Shown here one piece after another: positions 45,902 through 57,918 of a stretch of DNA of 64,000 nucleotides. The position numbers were made by a program, and so were the translations under genes. Origin of the DNA: Sphagnum compactum (lineage: Eukaryota > Bryophyta > Sphagnopsida > Sphagnales). The DNA is taken from NCBI GenBank assembly GCA_965153455.1, contig OZ234496.1, positions 6,829,207-6,893,206 of the forward strand, read 5' to 3'. How positions within the stretch are numbered: the stretch's first letter is position 1; each line of letters opens with the position of its first letter. The notes below the pieces were generated by a model that searched no databases, was not told the DNA's origin, and was given only the letters and a program-made list of their open reading frames with translations.

Positions 45902-48130
45902 CTAGGTGCATGTTGTGGAAGCCCAACCAATTCGGCCGTTCGCACGGTCGAAAACCATCTCGTGATTCGCTTGCGCTGTGTTACCAATGATCATTGGGCC
46001 AGTAGGATCACGTAAGAGGATGGTAAGACATTCTACGGTTTCCGAGTACTGGAGAAGTACGTTCTTCAGAGATAGCACGAAGTCGACAGGTTCTGCATCA
46101 GACACAGATTGCAAATGGAATACTATATTCGGAACTATGGTACTCGCAGTGGCGTTACTTACATCGAAGCATACGTAGGGTGGAATACTTACTACAGGGA
46201 AATCGTACTGACTCGCAAATTCCTGCAACCACCCACACAAGAAAGTCCACCCGAGCGCAATACACGTGCGTTAGACTTAGGACATCTTTCTATTAGGCTG
46301 CTCTGATCGAGACCTTATGTGAACGGTTTTCCATTAGGCTGCTGTGATCACAGCACACTGTGTAACTGTGATGGACACAACAACCTAATGGAAAGAGTCC
46401 GTTACTCTCCTGCTGCGGGTCTGATAATTGCTACACAAATTAGTCATATGGTACTTTCTTTTTTGGGGGATTTTCAATTGTTTTTGGAGTCAGTTTGTAG
46501 ATTGAGAGTGTGATGGCCTACTGATGGCAACAAGGAAATTAATTACGTCTGTTGTGGACAATATGAGGCTGATGATCATGACATGACTCACCTGAACCAC
46601 GGCACCGTAGGCAACGCCTATCAACAGCGTGAAAGTGGTGCCGGAGTCAAAGATGATGCCACCGACGCCATTGGTGGGGTAAAAAAACCCCGCTGGAATG
46701 TTCAACAATACATCTCCTACGCTGATTCCAGTCACGTTCACGTAATAATGTGTTGAAGGTGGATTGCTATAAATGGGTGTGTAGGTCGAGATGTTGGTTT
46801 CAGGAACTCCGAAGTAGAAAGTGCTATGATTCCCCGCGGCGCCGCTAAAAGGGATCAAACAGTAGGAAAAAATGTCGGTAAAGCCTGAGACCAAGGACAA
46901 CTGGCTAGGCAGAGATAAACTGCCTAGGCCTAGACCCACAAGTCCGTCAATTCCTGGGAATCGATTGAGGCTTTCATTTTGACCACATCCAAACGTGATA
47001 TGTTCGATAGGAAAGGAGGATCCGTCTAAGGCCGTGAAGGTGAACGTCTCATATGCTACAATACCGCTGGTCTGACTTCCATCTCCGTATCGGACGATGT
47101 AATCACAGGGACCCGTGCCGAAACATAAAGTAGCTCGATTTGTAAATCCCTGATATAAACAAACAACAGCACGGCAAAGAATTTAAGTCGATGATCAGTG
47201 GATTAAAACCTGTGGGATATGTGGAATGAAGTCGTAACTCAGCCGCTAATTCCTTCACAAGTCTCCGCGAGTTTTCAGAATGATTCAAATAAAAAAATTG
47301 ACCTCAGAAAGGGATTTTGCATAGTACCGTGCACGCGTTGTCGTTGCAGGAGGCTTCCTGGTAGGACCTGGACTGGGTGGGATCAAACGGGTTATGAGAA
47401 GCGTTGACGATACATTGGATGCAAGGCCTACAATTCAGCCACACTGGGTCACTTCCAGTATCAATGTATAGAATGAAATGTTGCGGAGGTGTGCCTACGG
47501 ACACTGCCATCCCGTAGTCACCCCTTACTCGTTCCACCGGACTGTCGAAATTTCCGCCGGAGCTGTCGTCCAGTACTCTACGTGAGAAATACTCCGCACG
47601 TGTCAAGCTCCTTCTCGCCGCCGCTGCAATCCTTTCTGATTGCGAGCTAGTGTTGTATGTACTTGCACCTGACGCGGGCGAGTCCGGATGATCTCTATGT
47701 ATCCAGTACGATTTCAAGACCTGTAAAATTAAGCAGCTACCAAAGATGTGGTCAGGAGCTTGATCTAGATGATCACGTCATGAGTTCATTCCGCATGAGC
47801 TGGGTTCACGTTCTAGATTAATACTAATCATATCAATCCCTGAATGAATCATATACCATCTAGAGATTCTTCAAGTCATTGCAAAATTGGTCCACAAGTT
47901 CGCAGAGTCCCGGGGCCGGGGGACCGCAGTACCAACAAAAGAGAGTTCAATGTAGTTTGCACCTTGTCATAATTTACTTCTTGGGTGGTCGACGTCTCAT
48001 CATCACTTGGTCTCGCGCTTCCTGTTGAAAGGATTTGCCTCCCTAGACAAATCTGGGCACTTGCCTGAAGCATGATGGCAACCACCAATACCAAAACCCC
48101 TGGAGCTGGTCTGATCAGTAAAGACTCCAT
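45902..48130 (-). CDS. Nepenthesin-like aspartic protease (A1 family), 479 aa, four exons
   Basis: The exons are 48130-47963, 47720-47328, 47149-46592 and 46222-45902. Every junction is phase 0 with GT/AG ends (for example GACAAG|GTGC, TTACAG|GTC, TTGCAG|GAA). The ATG at 48130 starts a hydrophobic signal segment (VLVLVVAIMLQASA), so the enzyme is probably secreted or vacuolar. A propeptide with HRDHPDSP follows. The two catalytic aspartates are in DTGSD (about D143) and DSGTT (about D355), and YGDGS.TSG marks the flap. A cysteine-rich insert (NCRPCIQC...) between the first aspartate and the flap is typical of nepenthesin-type plant enzymes. The C-terminal IGNTAQANHEMVFDRANGRIG matches the family end. 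A TTATAAG box lies about 30 bases upstream of the start. Confidence 0.93.
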
Positions 48131-49060
48131 GGGATATAATAATATATCTCAAACTTATAAGCCTGCTGTCTCCTTAACTAGCTGATTGCAGTAGAAGTTA
48201 TTGCCTATGAACTGCAATTCATGAACTTCAGAGCAAAATTGACAAAATTTATAAGAATCTATATATAATGAGTGAGTTTGAACCGCTTGCATCTGACATG
48301 CTGCTACACCCCATTCAGGGCTTACTATCTACTTGTCAAGTAGACTTTCTAGTAAACAGCTTTGTGGGAGCTCTAGTACTGTACTAGCTGGTGAGTAATT
48401 TGCAACTCTTCACTCGTGCTTTTCATTCATGATCTAGACATGTAATCCTGTTGGAACCAGGCAATCCACCCAAAGAGCTGCGGTTGCTTCAAATTGACAC
48501 TTTCCAAATTTATGCACTTCTTTGAATTTGTCGCACGCGGTCTCCTGCAGTAATAATTCGTATCCAGATCAATTGTTCCTGGGTACCATATCTAGTCATT
48601 TACATCACTAATAGGTACCTTGCGACTAACAATCTGCGGATTTTTCCGAAGTACTTAAAAATTTGTTTCACTGAAAAAGCCAAAGAAAAAAAAACACGGG
48701 AGTTCCACAGTCTCAAATTTTGAATATTTCAGAACATAATTACCAAGCTGTGCACTTTACGTTTTGGCAAAATACATTTACTCTCTAAAGCTCTCTAGGA
48801 TTGTTTTTTTGCAAGTTATCACTAAAGAGATTTCTCTTTTCTCCCCAACCCTATTGAGAATTAATTAAGTCATATACATCAGTGATAAGTCGATGGTCCA
48901 TAGCCATGCCCACTTACATCCTTGCTTAGTGACTAGGCCATCGGTGGTCATCGGTAGCGATTAAGCTAAAGAGAAAGGAGAGCTCCGCCATCTCAGGGCA
49001 ACAAGGAGTATAAAAGTCAACAAGCATGCCAGCATTTGAAGGGCCCGGTCCAAAGTTCTG
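48131..49060. other. Intergenic, probable promoter of the aspartic protease gene
   Basis: GC-richer sequence directly upstream of the minus-strand protease gene, then mixed sequence with no open frame of interest. The short frames at 49206-48926 overlap the hairpin below and carry no motif. Confidence 0.45.
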
Positions 49061-49100
49061 GGACCCCCAATTGCAGTTTTCTTTTGCAATTGGGGGGTCC
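49061..49100. repeat. Perfect 15-bp-arm hairpin with a 9-base loop
   Basis: GGACCCCCAATTGCA (49061-49075) pairs with TGCAATTGGGGGGTCC (49085-49100), which has one extra G. Such a short tight hairpin could be a transposon foldback remnant or a chance palindrome. Confidence 0.85.
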
Positions 49101-52100
49101 AAAGAGGTGCTTCTATTGGGGGCATGCCCAATGTTCCCAAAAAAATTGCTGATGGGCAAATCAATATGGCTCCTTTAAAAAAAGAGAGAAAAAGTTGTGG
49201 GCGCACCCATGATTTAATTAATATGAATCACACACTACGTCCTCGAAATCTCATCATCAATCATCATCAAAGATTCTTGTTTCACTATCTGCCCTTACCC
49301 TGACTCATATTTTTTGAAAAAAGTATGGGTGATGCCCAAGCACATCTGGAGTCTGAATTATACATCTTTTGTGTGTGTAATGAACTTAAGGCAAAATTTC
49401 ATCACTCAAGAGATCACACACATTTTATCAGGCAACTGGGCAGACACGAGGAAAGAAATGCAGGAGTAGTTTTGTACTATTTTGCATGGCTGACTCCCCA
49501 TGGGTGATTTACTTAATGTCGGGATGGTAAATCCCCAGCCAGGAGCATGACATTCTTCAAACAAGCAAAGGCCCATGCGGAATAAACACAAAAAGAGGCC
49601 GGCAATCATGGGGGCACAAAACAAAAAGAAAGAGGTGGCGTTTTCAAAAAGTTCGCTTTTGGGCGGAAGGAAACGTCAGCTTCATACCGCGGCCTGTAGA
49701 CTACACTTGAAATAACCACAGTTTTTTAATATTTTGAGTGAGTGTAGACTTTTAATGAAATTGCACGGAGAAACAAAAACTTGAACTCAGCAAAAAGAAT
49801 GAGATCACGAATCAGAGTTAATTGCTGACTTTTGAAGCCCTGCTGCATTTCGGTGCGGGGTGCTACTTTTTTCCTTATTAGGCCCTGCCCTCACAGGGAC
49901 AGGGACTATCGCATTGGATCCAACTTTGGGAAGTTTTACCTTATTAGACCTGGCTTCACATTAGGGAAATCGGTTTCTTTGGTGAAAGTGTTTAGACTGT
50001 TTAGATTGGAATGGATTTCTTTGGTGTTCAGAGTGCGGACACAGTAGATAGATGTCCAACATCTTATCTATTGGCAGGGTCAGTGTGCCTTGTTAACATC
50101 CAGATTTATAGGATAACTAGTATGCTGGTCGGTGGAATGAATGATCCAAGCTTGAGGTATTGCAAGCTAACATTAGAGTTCTAAGTTGAAGAATAGTGGT
50201 GGCAACATCAATTAATTAAAACTTCAGATGTTTCAATTTTTCAGAAATTTCAAGCACAATTTGTTGAAAGTGTCAGAAAATTTTCTGGACAACGTTGTTT
50301 AATTTGTTGAAATCTTCAGATTGAACAAATTTTGCAAGTTTTGCAAATTTTGCCATATTTTGAGGGAAAATTATTAAAAGTCATTGCATGTAGACATTTC
50401 ATTCATGGAGTTTTCCATACAAAGCAGGATTTTTTTATAAAATTACAACTCATTTAAGACAATAATCATTCAATATTAATTAATGTTGGGATCCTCGCTA
50501 GTGGACCTTCTTTAAGAATTTGAAAGAAGAAACCTTGAACACAAAGCTTCAAGCCACAACACATTTGACTATTAATCCTACAATTCCATTATCATTGAAA
50601 AAAATCTTTTAAATCTTAATTTCAACCCTTATGTCAAAAAATGAAATTTATAACTCCATTCATGATTAAAACTTTAGTCATATATGCTTTAGCAACTAAA
50701 TGATTATTCAAATCTATTGCTTATGTCATCTAGTTGTAATCAGTGTTGTCAAGTCATACAAGGTTGGCTAGTTATGTATATGCATAAATGCATATCCTAA
50801 AATTGCATGAATTTCAAAAAATTATACATATCCTCTAGATATAAATTGACCACCGATTTTGAATTATTCATATCCATGCATGGAAGACACTTCAATTAAC
50901 CGGATGCATATCTGTATTTGGGATTATCTAAACATATGTCTAGTTATGTAGAATGTTTTTTTTTCAAATTCCTCAAGTAGGTGCAATGGCTAGGATCCCA
51001 AGCATTAATTAGCAGTAAATGACAATTGGCTTGGAATGACATAAATTTGTTTGGGAATCCTACCTAATTCTAACAACCTTCAGAAACACATTGTCTAAAT
51101 CTAAGGACTTTTGGATTTTTTCTCTCAAATATCGTGAATTTTGTGTACTTTTAAAAAAAACCTTTGATGCATTCGCCAACCCTTTTTTTCACCAGGTTGC
51201 GAAAGTTTTGGAAAAAAAACATTATCTATGTATGGGAGCTATACATAACCAAAAATTTATACATATCCATGAGGAAGTTTTAGGGTTTGTGATTTTTTAA
51301 GGTTTGGAGGATATTCATTCACATTCAAAACCTTAAGCCTTAGTCAGCATTTTGAGTGAGAAATGACAAATTAGCAATGCATATCCTCTATGCATATCCA
51401 TGATTTTTGGGCATTCAACAATCATTTATTCATAACCGGCAAAGGGGGGAAAAACAATTGACTACACAACCATCTATATATGAAAGTATGTGGGACTTAA
51501 AATATACATATCGATCTATTTTTTGAGAAGTGAGAATATTTTTTATTCATATATGGAATTTTGTCTGCAAATTGGATAACTAGACAACGCTAGTTGTAGT
51601 CATTTATATCATTCAATTCCATTTACATGATTATAGTCATTTATATCATTTGATAGTCATCAACGAATGATCACACTTTCAAATGATTGTGAAATCATGG
51701 TCATCAATTTTTGAATAAATCAAATAAAATTCATGGAAATATTAAGATTTAATTTTTTAATATTATTATTTTTATTAATTTCTTGTCACCACGTGGTACC
51801 CTAGGTTAAATTCAAAAAATAATTATCCATTTATCAATTATCACATGGCAACCTATCCCCAAAATAATTAATTATTGACTACTTATGGGTGCTCACATGA
51901 CAACCCAAAATTAATAAATGAACATTTCGACCCAATAAAGTGATACCAAGGCCTAAAAAGGTTAATATAAGGAATTTAATTTGGTAATTTAAGTTAAAAG
52001 GGTTTAAACTATGCAACCTAGCCTAAGGCACTTAGATTAATAACAAATTTAAAATAAGTTAAGTAAATTAATCAAATAATGTAGTCCTAGGTTGCAAGTG

Positions 52101-54029
52101 TGAAGAGTTAAATCCCTCACCTTCACTTTGAGGGTTCAAATCCTTAACCAATACACCACAACGTTTGATTTGTAATCAGTCACCACAACATTATAAACAT
52201 TAACATATTCTAGCCTAGATTTTAGGTCCTCATTTTTTGCTAAAGCTAATTGAACATTACAATGACTTTTTATGAATGTCACATAGCAATTTTTCCTACA
52301 TTTCTTTATTTTGGTTGTGTCATATGTGAAAAAAAAATTGAAATTTTATTTTAAACACTTAATTATGTGAAGCTGATACAATTAGCTTTTCAACAATGCA
52401 AAAATTACATAAAAAATGTGAATACACAATTAGTAATGAACTTTACAAGTTTGGCAATGTTTTTTTAATGGTCATGAATATGTACTTTTTTTTTTCAATA
52501 TACATGTTCTATGTATTTGAATTTTTTTTAAATGTAATGATTGATGTTCAAATATATTAATGATGCATTAAATGAATGTGAAAAGATTGTATGTTGTTAT
52601 GTTATAAACTTGTCAAAGTCCCAAAAATGACTATATTTTAAAATTTTTGATGCCATGAAAAGTGGTGACTTCCTTGAACTTCCTTTGAGAAAATGTTTTA
52701 TTTGTTTTAAAATATTTAATTGTGCTTTTAAAATTGAAAATAACCCATTTTCAAGGATTAATGTGACTCGTCATGTTAATGTATTAGCTTACATCATCCT
52801 AGAACTAATGGGGGGGGGGGTTTTAGGGTCCTTAACACCCTAATGTTAGAACCTTCAACTTGTGAATATGCACATGGCATTGCACTCATGTCCATTTTCA
52901 TTTTGTCACTCATCACATTAAGGCTTAAGGTTCCATCATGTCACCAAAACAATGTGCTTCAACCTTGCAAAATTTGTGGCTATGGAACATGTTTAAATTT
53001 TCAAGGATGCATTTGAAGTTTTTAAGCTTGTTATTGTTTGTTTCATTTAGTATTGATGCATTTGCTTTACAATGAGTTTAATTAAGTTGTGTTTGTTGTC
53101 AAGATTTTCCATGTCAATGAGACTGATTACAACACTTGATAGCTTTATTTTATTTTTTCTTGAATGTTCTTCAAGGTGCTAGTCTCAAAGTAGTTGCCAC
53201 CATCATTTTGCTAACATGTAGTTTGGTCTTCAATCTTTCTTTTTGTAAAGTTATTTGAGTTGTTAATGTTCCAATGTCACCCAACATTACTCGAGTACCT
53301 TCTTTTGGCTTTGTTTTGTTTGTTTTAATATTTTTTGTAATATGTAAAAAGGAAATGTGTGGCATTTGCATGGAGAACAAAATTAAGATCTTGCATTTTT
53401 TTATTACAACCATGCCATGTGTGGTGTGGCACTCTTGATAGTTATAAATTGTGTGTAATCAATGGCATTAGCTTGTGAACATGAGTTTGAATGAGTTTTA
53501 AAAAATCTTTAATGGGATATTCCATGTCATGTAGATAAAATACTCCACAAATATTCCTTGCCACATCATTAAAATATTCTCTAGCCTGGAATAACTTTTA
53601 ACCTCGTGGCATATGTACATACATTTGTATATTTGTTATTGAGCAAGGATTTTCAAACAAAGATCATCCTTACAAAAATAAATGTCAAAATATTTAACTT
53701 AGATTATTTATAAACTTAGTTTGCATCAAATAATTTGAAGTTAATTATTGAGGCTTGGAAACCTTCTCTTTCAAAAATAAAAAATAAAAATAAAAAACAC
53801 TCTCTTGCACTCCACATTCATGAACAAAGCCAAAAGACTAAACACATCAAAAAAATTCTTCAAAAAAATGCATTCTTCATGTCAACACCTTACAACAAGT
53901 CTACCATTTTGGAAAATGCTTCACATTCTAAAGAGGACAAGACTCTACTAACCTAACATGATTAATTAAATGTTGGACTTCATTCCAACTCCAATTTAAA
54001 CAATGAATGAACTTTTCAAACAACCCACA
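49101..54029. other. Intergenic, AT-rich, no supportable gene
   Basis: About 5 kb of AT-rich DNA. The SINE-like piece at 52089-52160 and a run of 11 G at 52810-52820 are the only structures that I can name. Open frames such as 49832-50047 and 53413-53171 have no recognisable motif. Confidence 0.5.
52089..52160 (-). repeat. Possible tRNA-related SINE fragment, copy 2
   Basis: Read on the minus strand, it has GTGGTGTATTGGTTAAGGAT, then TTGAACCCTCAAAGTGAAGG and TTTAACTCTTC, ending at TTGCAACCTAGG. It aligns along its length with 9269-9340, including the shared CACCACA and GGTTGCAAG edges on the plus strand. Confidence 0.35.
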
Positions 54030-55076
54030 ATACATTACATGTTGTAGTGTAATCAAGATTGGAATATTGATTGAATATTTCATACCTACCTAGACTACCT
54101 AGGTTAGGTGGTGACACATGTCAATAATTGATAAGATAAACAATAATGAAATAAAAATATATTATTCATTATATTACATATAATATATTTATAATAATAA
54201 GTATTAAAAAGTAAATAATAATGTTCCCCAAGTTTTCGGGTCTAATTTGTAATAGTAATTTACCTAAAACAATGACTAAACTATTACCAAATTATCACTA
54301 ATGACTTCTCATATGCCCTTTATGATTAATGGATGGAATGTGCCACATTGTTGTGCCACATCATGTCTTGAATGACTATTGTCTTAAACAACTTCTTTGT
54401 AATGATTTTAGAGTTATTAATCATTTTTGTCTTTTATGATTGTCCAATATTAATCATTAACTCAATTATGGCTATAGGTGAAATAATTTGGTTACAAAAA
54501 CTACTTTTAAACTTGTAATAGTTAGTGGATGCTACAATTATCATCTATTATGATAACATTAAATTCAATCGATCACTAAGACAAAACACATTAAGGTGCA
54601 TTATCACTTTGTGAGAAAGAAGGTTCTAACAAAGGAAATTGACCTTGTTCATGTCAGTATTAAAAATCAAGTTAACACTTTTTACAAAGGTTTTAAGTAC
54701 ATAAAAGTTGTAAAAATCCAAAAGCATGTTTAGTGTACTAGATGTGAACTTGAACTTGAAGGGGAGTGTTGAAAATCCAAGCTCAATTAGTTAATCTTCA
54801 TTATTACTAAAAAGAAAAAATAACTTGATTAGTTTAGTGATTATTTCTTTATTTAGTTTGATTTTTAAAATAATTATTTTAGTTTTTCAGTTAAATTTCT
54901 TAATGTTAGTGTTTTCAGTATTGCAAGTTTGTGTTTTGGGCATGAAAAAAACCTTGGTGTGTTTTTTAATCTATGTTCCATATTTGTGAGCATGTTATTT
55001 TGATGTCATTAGTTCTCTTGCAATTGGAAATGCAGTTTGTGAATATGACATAAAAACAATATGCTCACAAATTGCA
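54030..55076 (+). mobile_element. Ty1/copia 3' end (RNase H and LTR), right composite copy
   Basis: On the plus strand, a broken RNase H region (about 54430-54740) includes KHIKVHYHFVRKKVLTKEID and KNQVNTFYKGFKYIK, the recognisable end of copia polyproteins (KHI.IhYHFvREkV). A polypurine GAAGGGGAG precedes an LTR from 54767 (TGTTGAAAATCC) to about 55076 (TTGCA). It is the inverted counterpart of 40234-42190 and lacks the 0.9-kb insertion found there. No 5' LTR is visible, and stops and frameshifts show that it is dead. Confidence 0.75.
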
Positions 55077-55079
55077 TCA

Positions 55080-55535
55080 TTTTAAGTAACCCCTTATGCA
55101 ACCCCTTTTTAAACTATGAGTCAACCTTAAGTAGCAACTTAAATAACTCTTAAATATCCCTTAACCTAAAAAATCTAGGTAACTAACTTGAAAGGTAAAC
55201 TTTAAGTAACCCACCAAGTAACATTTAGGTATCCCATAACCTAATTTAAGCTTTTAGATATCTTTCTAAATAATCCTTTGATAACCCTTAGGGAGGCCTT
55301 ATGTAACCTTTAAATAGACTTTAAATATCCCTTAACCTAGGTAGACCCTAAGGTGGTTTCCCAAGGTAGACTTTAAAAAGCCTTCCAAGTAAGCTTTATC
55401 TAGCTCCCCTTTGTAGGATTTTGATAGCCACTAGGTAACCCCTTAAGTATTCCATAACCTAGGTAGGCCCCTAGGTGTCTCCTTAGATGGTCCCTTGCTA
55501 GCCACATGGGTAGGCTTTATTTAACCCCCATAAGT
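55080..55535 (-). repeat. Degenerate CCTAGG array, right copy
   Basis: Complement of the left array (39001-40233): AAGTAACCCCTTATG, CCTTAACCTA and CCTAGGTAGGCCCCTAGG motifs recur every 15-40 bases. It is shorter than the left copy because the AT-rich middle insert is missing. Confidence 0.7.
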
Positions 55536-55541
55536 ATCCAT

Positions 55542-56343
55542 TTAGTGGACTGCACAAACCGGTTGCATTTTAGTACTATTTCCTAGAGTAGTTGCATTCA
55601 ATGTGACAAGCACATTTTGTTGAACATGTATTCTATTTTGAGTAATAATAAATGGTTTTGGCTGATACAAGATAGGTTGAATTGGTATACTAACATAAAC
55701 ACTAGCTAAATAGGGGATGTTGTTTGTTGTCATTATAGGTTGATTTGGCCTTGGATAAAGGTACCATGCCATAAAAATTGTAGTGGTTTTAGAATTAACA
55801 AGTTCAAACATCTTCATCTCATTAAAAATATCCTAGATACAAATTTGAATCTAAAAATAAATAAGGTGGTATAACATTGTACCACATGATAGGATAAAAA
55901 GGAAAAGTTACATTTTTTGTATGACTAGGTACTATTGGTGTAATAGGTTGTTGCCAACTTGTTGGTTGGGTAATTGGTATTGCTTCATTCCTTGTACAAG
56001 TTGTGTGAAATTCTTTTGCAAACAACGTTGTTAAAGCGTTAAAAACAATCCATAATGAAGTGGTCATCTTTTCTTTGAAAAATCAACAAAGTTTTTAATC
56101 CACAAGAGGAATTTTTTTGAAATCATGATCAATTTGTTGACACAAACTACAAGTTATGATTTCAAAATTGATATTCTCCCTTTGAATTGGTATGTTTTGA
56201 AATACATGGCATGGTTTTGTTTGGTTTGCATGACCAAACATTGTAAGGCAACTAACTTTAACAAACAACACAAGGTATTGTATGTGTTTCAATCGATCTA
56301 AGATGAGATAAAATAATTGGTTGGTTTGTGAGTTTTTTATCAA
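55542..56343 (-). pseudogene. Repeat-encoded zinc-knuckle protein remnant, right copy
   Basis: Minus-strand pieces at 56343-56095, 56067-55822 and 55817-55542 match the left copy in order and sequence, including TKPCHVFQNIPIQRENI, HDFKKIPLVD and FMAWYLYPRPNQP. In this copy the knuckle reads CSLCQQIDHDFKKI, so the last cysteine has changed and metal binding is probably lost. Stops separate the pieces. Confidence 0.6.
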
Positions 56344-57577
56344 GATGTCGAAGTTATTCCACCCGATTCAAAAATTGAACACGTTCCTACTTAGAATCAC
56401 CAATAACACTTTCATTTTTTGGGACATGTTCATTGTGTACATTTTCAAATGGTTCTAATAATAATGACAATTCATCCATTTTGGGATATGATAGTTAGGA
56501 GTTGCAAATCATTAGTGCCGTTGGGTAGATCTAGCTTCCTCACCATTACAAACAAGTTCAATTGTTTTTCCATTAGGTTGCAAGTTGATTTCTCGTTGTT
56601 GGTATGAAACTTGTGGTAATAAATTGATGGTTGACAACATGTACTTATGATTCCTTGTTAACTTTTTGTTTTGTTAGTATTTGTTGTTGATTTGTAACTA
56701 TAGTGTATTTGTGTTTAAAACACCCAAAGGTTGTGCTTCTTCAAGTTGATTTATTTATTCTTCTTGTGTTGATACATTTTCTAGTATAGGTTGTTGGGCT
56801 ACTAGTTCTAATTGCCTTTTAAGACCTTTCATAAGCACCCTTGACATTTTTTTGTTTGAACCTATCTGTTACAAAAGTAGTGCTACATTACTTTGTTATT
56901 CAACAGGCTCGTCTTAGCAGTTAAAAACCAAAACTGACCCCCTTTATCGAGTATAAACCCTAAAAACCCTAAACCCTAAACCCTATAAAATAACAAAATC
57001 TTAACACAGAACAACTTCTATATACAAATATTCTCCGGATATAACAAGACTTAGAAACTTAAGTTTGCATGGATAGATAGGCACATGTAAATGAAACGTA
57101 GAAAATAATTTTAACCAAGTAATTCCTAACCACACCTACAATTTAGGAGTGATCCAATTTGTTATCTAAAAATTTCCACCCTAGGTTTGAATCACCTAAT
57201 GTGAGGTTAAGTTAGATTTAGCTACCTACCCCCTAGTGTGAAGGGTGCATGGGTTAGTTTACTCAAACTTTAATTGTATTAACCCCCCAACCAAGGGAGG
57301 GTTAAAAGGAACAATAATACTCCTACTAATTATCCCTTGGTGTAAATTGAGCATAAAGAAGCTAGACCTTCTAATATTACAATTTACAAATCTGAAACAA
57401 GACTCAACAATTTTTATTTCTTCAAAAATTCTGCATTTGAATCTTTACTCTTCATAAAAAATTAGTAGTTGCAATCTGCAATCCCATTAAAATGTGCTGT
57501 TGTGCTTCCAAAAAAATAAAAATAAAAATAAAATGTTGGACTTGCCACGGTACTATGGCATAATACGAGAATAGGCG
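56344..57577. other. Intergenic with telomere-type repeat and repeat fragment
   Basis: AAACCCTA-type repeats lie at 56956-56987. At 57046-57090 a 40-base piece (GACTTAGAAACTTAAGTTTG...) matches 38177-38222 in the same orientation, so a fragment of the zinc-knuckle repeat lies here in the opposite direction to its main right copy. A B-box-like GGTTTGAATCACC lies near 57185. No gene is supported. Confidence 0.5.
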
Positions 57578-57786
57578 CATTCTACCCATTAATGAGTCAC
57601 TAAGATGTGGATTGATGCCCATTCTACACATGAATGAGTCACTAAGGCAAGGATGGATACGCATTCTACCCATTAATAAGTCACTAAGGCGAGGATGGAT
57701 ACGCATTCTACCCATTAATAAGTCACGAGGGCCAGGACTGATGCACTTTCCACCCATTAATGAGTCAGTAAGGCGGCGAGAATCGA
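57578..57786. repeat. 42-bp minisatellite, five units
   Basis: Units begin at about 57578, 57620, 57662, 57704 and 57744 with CATTCTACCCATTAATGAGT or variants. Because the period is 42 (a multiple of three), it reads open on both strands as a 14-residue repeat (minus strand LMGRMRIHPRLSD). There is no sign that this is translated. It lies 0.6-1.0 kb upstream of the exonuclease gene. Confidence 0.85.
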
Positions 57787-57851
57787 TGATTGGTGGCAGA
57801 TTGCCTTTGAGCCGTAGAGGCTTTTAGTTGGCCTTTCTGCCTTGCAACTGC

Positions 57852-57918
57852 AGAATCAGCACTTGGCAAGACAGTTATATTCTTAGAATCAGCACTTGGC
57901 AAGACAGTTATATTCTTG
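57852..57918. repeat. 33-bp exact tandem duplication
   Basis: AGAATCAGCACTTGGCAAGA...TATTCTT occurs twice head to tail, starting at 57852 and 57885, with almost no differences. The copy is recent compared with the neighbouring minisatellite. Confidence 0.85.

Noticed and set aside
57578-57786. CRISPR array
   Set aside because: The units are contiguous with no unique spacers and the setting is a eukaryotic genome; it is a minisatellite.
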